Shown in pieces: positions 13,310-19,223 of a stretch of 19,223 bases of DNA (positions are counted from its first letter, which is position 1; each line of letters starts with the position of its first letter). The stretch spans positions 1 to 19,223 of the forward strand of contig JAEYRW010000095.1 in the NCBI GenBank assembly GCA_023435435.1, given 5' to 3'. The notes below the pieces were generated by a model. The model searched no databases, was not told the origin of the DNA, and saw nothing but the letters and a program-made list of their open reading frames with translations. The stretch comes from Bacillota bacterium. GTDB lineage: Bacteria > Bacillota > Clostridia > Christensenellales > Aristaeellaceae. The position numbers were made by a program, and so were the translations under genes.

Positions 13310-13655
13310 GTTCCACCGTTTTGCGCATGCCCAGCACGTAGTAGCCGATCTCGAGGGTGCAGCTCTCGCCCTCGGGCAGGTCGAGGGTCACCTTCGCGGT
13401 CTTTTCGGACAGGATCGGAATGTTTTCGCCCGCGCCCTCGGTGCCTGTGACGGCGGTCGAGTCGGGCTTCGCGATGAATTCGAGGTATTCGTACGGGAAA
13501 AGGCTCCCGTTGGAAAGCGTCAGTTCGCAGAGGAGGCTGTCCCCGTCCCGGGTAAGCTGTGCGGACGCGCCCATGTGCGTCCCGAACACGTAGTAGAGCC
13601 CCGCGCCCACCAGAAGCGCGAGAATGACCGCCAGCACGGTGTTCGTCTTTTTCAT
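13296..13655 (-). CDS. Small membrane-anchored hypothetical protein
   Basis: I do not recognise this 119-residue protein. It has a short positive N-terminus (MKKTN) and one hydrophobic segment (about residues 6-25), then an acidic extracytoplasmic domain rich in beta-forming residues. This predicts a signal anchor or an uncleaved signal peptide. There is no lipobox; its two Cys residues are at about 43 and 99, in the outer domain. It has its own promoter and an AAAGGATG-type ribosome binding site. Its 3' end overlaps the end of the converging helicase gene by 14 bases. Codon pattern and a proper N-terminal signal argue that it is real. Confidence 0.72.
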   Translation of the reverse strand: MKKTNTVLAVILALLVGAGLYYVFGTHMGASAQLTRDGDSLLCELTLSNGSLFPYEYLEFIAKPDSTAVTGTEGAGENIPILSEKTAKVTLDLPEGESCTLEIGYYVLGMRKTVELTIP

Positions 13656-13708
13656 ATTCCCACATCCTTTCGGTTCGTCAAATCGTCGGAATGGAAACTT
13701 CCAGCTTC

Positions 13709-13737
13709 ATCTTACCATAGGATGCCCGCCGTGTCCA
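13709..13737 (-). promoter_or_regulatory. Promoter for the small membrane-anchored protein
   Basis: On the minus strand TGGACA (13732-13737) and TAAGAT (13709-13714) are separated by 17 bases, about 50 bases before the start codon. It diverges from the polA promoter 34 bases away. Confidence 0.6.
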
Positions 13738-13770
13738 CGGGGATGTCACGAAAGGGCCTTAGGAAATGCT

Positions 13771-13799
13771 TTGCATGCCCGCCGCAAATGAGGTATAAT
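13771..13799 (+). promoter_or_regulatory. Sigma-A-type promoter of polA
   Basis: TTGCAT (13771-13776) and a perfect TATAAT (13794-13799) have a 17-base spacer. The polA ATG follows 30 bases later behind a GAGGAGGTG site. It probably drives polA, coaE and the two downstream genes. Confidence 0.75.
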
Positions 13800-13829
13800 A
13801 TGCTGGGGATTTGTTGAGGAGGTGCTTCG

Positions 13830-16376
13830 ATGAAGGTTGTGCTGCTGGACGGCTATAGCCTCATGTACCGCGCGTACCACGCGCTCGCGTCCGCGCCCAT
13901 GACGGCGCCGGACGGCACGCCCACCACGGCGGTGCACGGCTTTGTCGCCATGCTTCTCAGGCTCATCGAGGACGAGAAGCCCGACCGCATGGCCGTGGCC
14001 TTCGACGCCAAGGCAAAGACGTTCCGGCACGATCTTTTTGAGGACTACAAGGGCACGCGCTCGCCCATGCCGGACGATCTGCGCGCCCAGGACCCGGTGA
14101 TCCGGGAGCTCATCTCCCGCATGCACATCAGGGCGCTCGAAATACCGGGCTACGAAGCGGACGACATACTGGGCACGATGTCGCAACTGTGCGAGGACGC
14201 GGGCGACGATGCGCTCATCGTCACCGGCGATCGGGATTCGTTCCAGCTGGCGGGGCCGCACACCAAGATTTTATACACCCGCAAGGGGATTTCGGATACC
14301 GTTCTGGTGGACCCGGACTACATCCGGGAGACCTACGGCGTGACCCCCGCGCAGCTCATCGACGTAAAGGCGCTCATGGGCGACCAGTCCGACAACATTC
14401 CCGGCATCGCGGGAATCGGCGAAAAGACGGCGCTCAAGCTCATTTCCCAGTACGGCACGCTCACCGAGGCCCTTGCAAAGGCCGACGCGGAGCAGAAGGG
14501 CAAGCTGCGGGAGCGGTTGCTGACCCAGGCGGACAAGGCCGTCATGAGCCGAAGGCTCGCCGAGATCGACCGCGCCGTTCCCATGGACGAAAGGCCTGCC
14601 GATCTCACCGTCGGGGACATCGGCGACGCGCTGCCGCGGCTGCGGGAGCTGGGCATGAACCAGGTGTCTGGGCGGCTCGCGAAGCTCGCCAAGGCACGCC
14701 CGGCCGCGGAGCCGGAGGAGGAACAAATTGAGTCTGCGGACGTCGAAGTGTTTGAGGATGTTTCGGCGTTCGGCGCCCGCTGCGCGGTGCTTGCGAAGTC
14801 CGCAAAATGGGCTTCCTTTGACGCGGGGCTCGCGTTCACCGTCTCCACCGACAGCTACAATTTATCCCTCGCCTTGGGAGGCGGCGACCTCCTGACCCCG
14901 GGCGTATCCAAAGAGGACGCGCTCGTTGCCGCCGGGGCGCTGTCGCAGGCGGAGATCCCAAAATATACCTGCGGCCTGACGTTCACGGGCGCGGACGACG
15001 CGGCGCTGATGGCCTACTGCGTTTCGGCCCAGCGAAAAGGATTTTCCCTCGAGGCGCTGGCGGCGGACGAGGGCATGGGCGCGCAATGGAAGGCGCATCC
15101 GGCGTCCGTTTTGAAGCCCCTTTCCGAAAAGTACGCGGCAAAGCTCAAAGAGGACGAAATGACGGACGTGTACCGCGCAATCGAGCTTCCGCTTTCGCAC
15201 GTCCTGCGCGAGATGGAAAAGGAGGGTTTCCTTGTCGACGGCAGGACGCTCAGGGATCTGGGCGCAACCTTCCGGGCGATGATCGAAAAGCTCACCGGGG
15301 AAGTATACGCGCTGGCGGGTGAAAAGGTGAACATTAACTCGCCCAAGCAGCTTTCGGAGCTTTTGTTCGGAAAAATGGGCATCCCCGCGCCAAAAAAGAC
15401 GTCGCTTGGCTATTCCACAAGCGCGGAGGTTTTGGAATCTCTTTCGGAGGACTACCCCATCTGCGAAAAAATACTGGAATACCGCAAGTACAAGAAGCTC
15501 GAGAGCACCTACATCGAGCAGCTTCTCACCCTGCGGGACGAAGGCGGGCGGGTGCACACCTCCTTTGACCAGACATCCACCGCTACGGGGCGCATCTCCT
15601 CGGTGGAGCCGAATTTGCAGAACATCCCCGTGCGCACGGAGCTGGGGCGCGGCATCCGCGAGGCGTTCGTCGCGCGGCCCGGCTGGCTTCTGGTGGACGC
15701 GGACTATTCGCAGATCGAGCTCAGGGTTCTGGCGCACATTTCGGACGACGGGACGATGATCGACTCGTTCGTGAAAAACGAGGACATCCACCGCCGCACC
15801 GCCGCGGAGGTAAACGGCGTCTCCCTCGACGAGGTAACGGGCGCCATGCGCTCCGCCGCCAAGGCGGTGAATTTTGGCATCGTGTACGGCATCTCGGATT
15901 TCGCGCTGGCAAAAAACATCCGCGTGACCCGCGCGGAGGCGCGGGACTACATCGACCGCTATTTCGCGCGGTACCCGGGCGTCAAAAAATACATGGAGAA
16001 CATCGTGGCCTTCGCAAAGGAACACGGCTACGTCTCGACCCTCATGAACCGCAGGCGCTACATTCCGGAAATCCGGTCGGACAATTACAACGTGCGCTCC
16101 TTCGGCGAGCGCTGCGCCCTCAACAGCCCCATTCAGGGCACCGCCGCGGACATCATCAAGCTGGCCATGATCCGCGTACGGGATTCGCTGAAGGGCGCGG
16201 GACTCGAGGCGCGGCTGATCCTCACGGTGCACGACGAGCTCATCGTGGAGGCGCCGGAGGCGGAGGCGGACAGGGCGGCGGAAATTCTGCGCGCGTCCAT
16301 GGAGTCGGTGGTCGATTTAAAGGCCCCGCTCAGGGCGGACGTTTCGGTTGGGAGGAATTGGCTTGTCTGCAAATGA
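13830..16376 (+). CDS. polA: DNA polymerase I
   Basis: The 848-residue enzyme fills gaps and removes RNA primers during replication and repair. Residues 1 to about 290 are the 5'-3' exonuclease/flap domain (YSLMYRAYHAL, GYEADDILGT, VTGDRDSFQL, GDQSDNIPGI.GIGEKTA). Residues of about 300-450 occupy the place of the 3'-5' exonuclease, but the DxE motif is absent (FDAG near residue 331), so proofreading is predicted to be lost, as in Bacillus-type Pol I. The polymerase domain has motif A DYSQIELRV (D625), motif B with KAVNFGIVYG and motif C HDE (801-803). It overlaps coaE by 14 bases, a coupling that supports a polA-coaE operon. Confidence 0.97.
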   Translation: MKVVLLDGYSLMYRAYHALASAPMTAPDGTPTTAVHGFVAMLLRLIEDEKPDRMAVAFDAKAKTFRHDLFEDYKGTRSPMPDDLRAQDPVIRELISRMHIRALEIPGYEADDILGTMSQLCEDAGDDALIVTGDRDSFQLAGPHTKILYTRKGISDTVLVDPDYIRETYGVTPAQLIDVKALMGDQSDNIPGIAGIGEKTALKLISQYGTLTEALAKADAEQKGKLRERLLTQADKAVMSRRLAEIDRAVPMDERPADLTVGDIGDALPRLRELGMNQVSGRLAKLAKARPAAEPEEEQIESADVEVFEDVSAFGARCAVLAKSAKWASFDAGLAFTVSTDSYNLSLALGGGDLLTPGVSKEDALVAAGALSQAEIPKYTCGLTFTGADDAALMAYCVSAQRKGFSLEALAADEGMGAQWKAHPASVLKPLSEKYAAKLKEDEMTDVYRAIELPLSHVLREMEKEGFLVDGRTLRDLGATFRAMIEKLTGEVYALAGEKVNINSPKQLSELLFGKMGIPAPKKTSLGYSTSAEVLESLSEDYPICEKILEYRKYKKLESTYIEQLLTLRDEGGRVHTSFDQTSTATGRISSVEPNLQNIPVRTELGRGIREAFVARPGWLLVDADYSQIELRVLAHISDDGTMIDSFVKNEDIHRRTAAEVNGVSLDEVTGAMRSAAKAVNFGIVYGISDFALAKNIRVTRAEARDYIDRYFARYPGVKKYMENIVAFAKEHGYVSTLMNRRRYIPEIRSDNYNVRSFGERCALNSPIQGTAADIIKLAMIRVRDSLKGAGLEARLILTVHDELIVEAPEAEADRAAEILRASMESVVDLKAPLRADVSVGRNWLVCK

Positions 16377-16980
16377 CACCTTCATCATCGGGCTGACCGG
16401 CGGCATCGGCGCGGGAAAGACCGAGGCCGGGCGCGTGCTCGAATCCCTGGGCGCGGTGCACGTGGACGCGGACGCCATCTCCCGCTCGCTCACGGCCCCG
16501 GAGGGCGAGGCGCTGCCGGAGATTCGCGAGGCGTTCGGCGACAGCGTGTTTAACGTCGACGGTTCCCTCGACCGGCGGGCACTGGGCGCCGCGGTTTTTG
16601 AAAGCCCCGACCGGCGGCGCACGCTGGAGGCGATCCTGCACCCGCGGGTGCAGCGGAAGTCCCTCGAGATGATCGACCGCGCCCGGGGGAACGGCGCGGA
16701 GGCGGTGGTGCTGGACGTGCCGCTGCTCTTCGAGACGGGAATGGACGCCATTTGCGACGTGACCTGGGTCGTCGAGGCCGATCCCGCCGAGCGGGTGCGC
16801 CGGATCATGGCCCGGGACGGGCTCACCGAGGCGGAAATCGCGGCGCGGATCAATAACCAGATGTCCGACGAGGACAGGGCCGCCCGCGCCACAAAGGTCG
16901 TGAAAAACGACGGGAGCGTCGAAAAGCTCGCGGGCGAGCTCACCGCGCTCTATCATCAACTCATGAAAACGGGAAAATAA
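16363..16980 (+). CDS. coaE: Dephospho-CoA kinase
   Basis: This 205-residue P-loop kinase catalyses the last step of coenzyme A synthesis, phosphorylating the 3'-hydroxyl of dephospho-CoA. It has Walker A GGIGAGKT (13-20), the HVDADAISR block with conserved Asp residues, the lid region with HPRV, and VLDVPLLFETG. Length is typical. I choose TTG at 16363 because GGGAGGA lies six bases before it. The other in-frame TTG at 16348 overlaps that site and has none of its own. No in-frame ATG lies in the region. The gene starts inside the 3' end of polA, which implies translational coupling. Confidence 0.94.
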   Translation: MSANDTFIIGLTGGIGAGKTEAGRVLESLGAVHVDADAISRSLTAPEGEALPEIREAFGDSVFNVDGSLDRRALGAAVFESPDRRRTLEAILHPRVQRKSLEMIDRARGNGAEAVVLDVPLLFETGMDAICDVTWVVEADPAERVRRIMARDGLTEAEIAARINNQMSDEDRAARATKVVKNDGSVEKLAGELTALYHQLMKTGK

Positions 16981-17034
16981 AAGTACGATGGAATGGGCGG
17001 GCGGACGCCTGCCAATCAGAAACCGGGAGAGAAC

Positions 17035-17634
17035 ATGGCATCCAGAAGAAGGCGAAGAAAAACCGGCGCGGCGGGGCTCGTCGCGACGCTCATCGGGGCG
17101 ATCCTCGTCGTCGCGCTCATCGCGCTTGGCTACATAATGCTCAACCGCTCCGAATGGGCGAAGTACCCCGTTCTGTATCAGGATGAGATCACCAGCGCCG
17201 CGGACGAGAACGGGCTCCCCGCGCCCTTTGTCGCGGCCGTCATCATGGCGGAATCGAGCTACGATCCCGGGGCCGTGTCCCCGGTGGGGGCCATGGGGCT
17301 GATGCAGATCATGCCCGACACGGGGCAATGGATCGCGGGCAAGCTGGGCGAGGACTACGACCAGACGGCGATGCTTAACGCGGGCACATCCATCCGCTAC
17401 GGCACATGGTATCTGGGCTTCCTCATGAAGCGCTACGACGGGGATGTGACCTGCGCCACCGCCGCCTATCACGCGGGACAGGGAACGGTGGACGGGTGGC
17501 TTCAGGACCCCGCCTACAGCCTCGATGGGAAGACCCTCTATGGCATCGGTTACGATTCTACGGCGAAATATGTGAAACGGGTGCTCGATTTATATGACTA
17601 TTACCAAAAGGCTTACGCGACTGCTACTGATTAG
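17035..17634 (+). CDS. Membrane-anchored lytic transglycosylase (SLT domain)
   Basis: This 199-residue protein cleaves peptidoglycan glycan strands at the outer face of the membrane. A very basic N-terminus (ASRRRRRK) precedes one membrane helix at about residues 12-35. The rest is a goose-lysozyme/Slt70-type catalytic domain: catalytic Glu 73 in MAESSYDPGAVSP, then GAMGLMQIMPDTG, NAGTSIRYGTWYL and AAYHAGQG. The start is the ATG preceded by GGGAGAG; an upstream GTG/ATG region is not needed. It follows coaE by 54 bases. A polA-coaE-SLT order is familiar from other Clostridia. Its 3' end overlaps the next gene by 41 bases in another frame. Confidence 0.93.
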   Translation: MASRRRRRKTGAAGLVATLIGAILVVALIALGYIMLNRSEWAKYPVLYQDEITSAADENGLPAPFVAAVIMAESSYDPGAVSPVGAMGLMQIMPDTGQWIAGKLGEDYDQTAMLNAGTSIRYGTWYLGFLMKRYDGDVTCATAAYHAGQGTVDGWLQDPAYSLDGKTLYGIGYDSTAKYVKRVLDLYDYYQKAYATATD

Positions 17635-19132
17635 CGTGCTGCTGCTATCGGCGCTTTCCGCCCGCGCCGAGGGCGTTGATCTGACGGGCGGTGAGGTGAC
17701 CATCGGTTATCTCGCCACCTCGGGCGCGGCCCTCAATCCCTTTTTGTGCACGGAACGGGATCTTTTGAGCATCAATTCGTTGGTTTACGAGTCGCTTTTT
17801 GAGCTGGACGGAAACGCGCAGCCCCAGGCGGTGCTGGCGGACGACTGGACCCAGGACGGAAAGACCTGGGTGATCCGGATCCGCAACGGGATCGTGTGCC
17901 ACAACGGCATCGAGCTGGTGGCGCAGGACGTGGTGGATTCGTACAGCGCCATCAAAAGCGTGGGCGACAAGAACCCCTATTACGGGCGGCTTTCGCTCAT
18001 CTCCTCCATCGAAGCCACGGACTCCTTCGAGGTGACCGTTACGGGCAAGTATCCGGGCATGCTCACCCTCTACGCGCTCACCTTTCCCGTCGTTCAGCGC
18101 GGCACCATCCAATCGGATCTGCCCATGGGCACCGGCGCGTACTGGTACGTGGGCTATCAGACGGACAGCGGCGCGCGCCTCGAGACAAACCCCTTCTGGT
18201 GGAAGCAGCAACCGGAGGTGCGGTCCGTCGTGTTCCGGCACTACTGGGACGTGTCCGACGAGCTCAGCGCGCTGCAGTCCGGAGAGATCGATATGTTCCA
18301 GACGCGCTCCACCTCCGCCGCGCTCACCAAAAAGCTCTCCTATGCCACCGCCCTTGACTATGCCACGTTTACATACGAGATGCTGGTTCCCGATCTCGAC
18401 GGCGCCATGGCGGATGTGAACATCCGCAAGGCCGTCATGTACGCCATCGACTACAACACGCTTACCACAAACGTGTACCTCGACATGGCACAGCAGTGCG
18501 AGGTGCCCGTCCAGCCCGGCTCCTGGCTCTATGAGAGCAGAAGCGCCGTCTTCCAATACAGCCCCGAGCGCGCGCTCCAATACCTGTACGACGCGGGCTG
18601 GTCCGACCAGACCGGCACGGGCCTTCTTTCCAAGGTCGAAAACGGCATGCTCAAATACATCACGGTGGAAATCATTACCTACAACGACGCCTCGTCCAAC
18701 GTGCGCGAGAACGCCGCCGAGCAGATCGTCCAGAACCTGCGCACCGTGGGCATCGACGCCTCCGTCTCGCTCCTGGAGAAATCCGAGGTCTCAAAAAAGC
18801 TCAAGAACGGAAATTTCGACCTCGCCCTCGTCGCCGTCAACCTCTCCGAGGTTCCCAACCTCGTGCCCCTCCTCGCCAAGGACGGCGCGGTCAATTACGC
18901 GGGCGTCGATTCCGACCAGGTGAACACCCTCCTCGCCGCCACCCTCTCCGCCGCCACCGAGGCGGACCTCAAAAGCGCGTTCAGCGACCTCGAGCTCTAT
19001 ATCGTCGATCAACTCCCCATCATGGGCCTCTGCTTCCGTACCGGCATGGTGCTCTCCACCCGCTCCCTCGCCGGCTTTTCCGGCCCGCGCGAAAGCGACG
19101 CATTCAATGGCATGGAGTTTTTGACGGAGTAG
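17594..19132 (+). CDS. Extracellular solute-binding protein, family 5 (peptide/oligopeptide type)
   Basis: The 512-residue protein has a signal peptide (basic MTITKRLTR, hydrophobic core, SPase I-like ARA at residues 23-25). The SBP_bac_5 fold follows: GEVTIGY near the start, INSLVYESLFELDG, LADDWTQDGKTWVIRIRNGI, MGTGAYW and the IRKAVMYAID motif. Such proteins capture oligopeptides, dipeptides or nickel for ABC importers. There is no lipobox Cys, which is unusual for a Gram-positive binding protein, and no permease or ATPase gene nearby. The start lies inside the transglycosylase gene with only a weak GGGTG site, so translation is probably coupled. Substrate is unknown. Confidence 0.88.
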   Translation: MTITKRLTRLLLISVLLLSALSARAEGVDLTGGEVTIGYLATSGAALNPFLCTERDLLSINSLVYESLFELDGNAQPQAVLADDWTQDGKTWVIRIRNGIVCHNGIELVAQDVVDSYSAIKSVGDKNPYYGRLSLISSIEATDSFEVTVTGKYPGMLTLYALTFPVVQRGTIQSDLPMGTGAYWYVGYQTDSGARLETNPFWWKQQPEVRSVVFRHYWDVSDELSALQSGEIDMFQTRSTSAALTKKLSYATALDYATFTYEMLVPDLDGAMADVNIRKAVMYAIDYNTLTTNVYLDMAQQCEVPVQPGSWLYESRSAVFQYSPERALQYLYDAGWSDQTGTGLLSKVENGMLKYITVEIITYNDASSNVRENAAEQIVQNLRTVGIDASVSLLEKSEVSKKLKNGNFDLALVAVNLSEVPNLVPLLAKDGAVNYAGVDSDQVNTLLAATLSAATEADLKSAFSDLELYIVDQLPIMGLCFRTGMVLSTRSLAGFSGPRESDAFNGMEFLTE

Positions 19133-19223
19133 GCACGGAGGACGGCAAGGGCCGGCGCCCTTGAGAATCCCTTGCCGGGTGTAAAATGATGCATATTCCG
19201 TCGGCGGCGCGGGGGCCCAACCC
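19133..19223 (+). repeat. Dispersed structured repeat, copy B (cut by window end)
   Basis: It starts directly at the stop codon of the solute-binding protein. The hairpin CAAGGG/CCCTTG (19146-19163) is followed by GAGAATCCCTTGCCGGGTG, a linker with AAATGATG, and CCGTCGGCGGCGCGGGGGCCCAACC, which matches copy A around 1135-1160. The window ends inside the second hairpin. Confidence 0.75.

Noticed and set aside
14862..16232. 456-residue open frame on the minus strand, opposite polA
   Set aside because: It lies wholly inside the polymerase gene, has no recognisable fold, and owes its length to high GC at third positions.

Overview
The window looks like a piece of a GC-rich Bacillota (Clostridia-type) genome. 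The signs are a tryptophan T-box riboswitch, an ECF-type vitamin/amino-acid importer, Bacillus-like polA, a DUF975 membrane protein, strong AGGAGG ribosome binding sites and sigma-A promoters with 17-base spacers. A more exact placement (for example Christensenellales or Oscillospirales) would be a guess. Apart from one IS element the genes are ordinary chromosomal housekeeping genes. There is no prophage, CRISPR array, rRNA or tRNA.

Layout. Positions 1-1089 are an IS30-family insertion sequence with imperfect terminal inverted repeats; the window begins at its left end. It abuts two oppositely oriented copies of a structured intergenic repeat (1095-1307), followed by a minus-strand parA. A back-to-back promoter pair then separates parA from a plus-strand fucU/ybjQ pair and a DUF975 membrane protein. 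A bidirectional terminator at 3603-3638 separates these from the minus-strand block. Read in its own direction, that block is: Trp T-box leader, S component, two ATPases and EcfT, a complete dedicated ECF importer that I assign to tryptophan. Upstream lie metY with a leader containing a short uORF and an intrinsic terminator, then manA, gloA and a metallo-beta-lactamase-fold hydrolase. From 11000 the plus strand carries a RecB-type nuclease/XPD-DinG-type helicase fusion. It ends against a small membrane-anchored protein on the other strand. Next comes a compact polA-coaE-lytic transglycosylase-solute binding protein run to 19132.

The most unusual signal is a dispersed structured repeat of about 80-130 bases. 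I count five copies: A 1095-1172 (+), D 1183-1307 (-), E 8589-8711 (-), C 10866-10974 (+) and B 19133-19223 (+, cut by the window end). Each has a perfect or near-perfect hairpin of the CAAGGG/CCCTTG type followed by G-AA-CCC. An AT-richer linker follows, then GTCGG or GTCGA starting a second, GC-rich hairpin with a GGGG-containing apex. Three copies begin directly at a stop codon and read in the sense of that gene. The IS30 element appears to sit inside the first hairpin of copy A. The best functional story is the Trp T-box controlling a four-gene ECF operon. The metY leader is a second candidate attenuation system.
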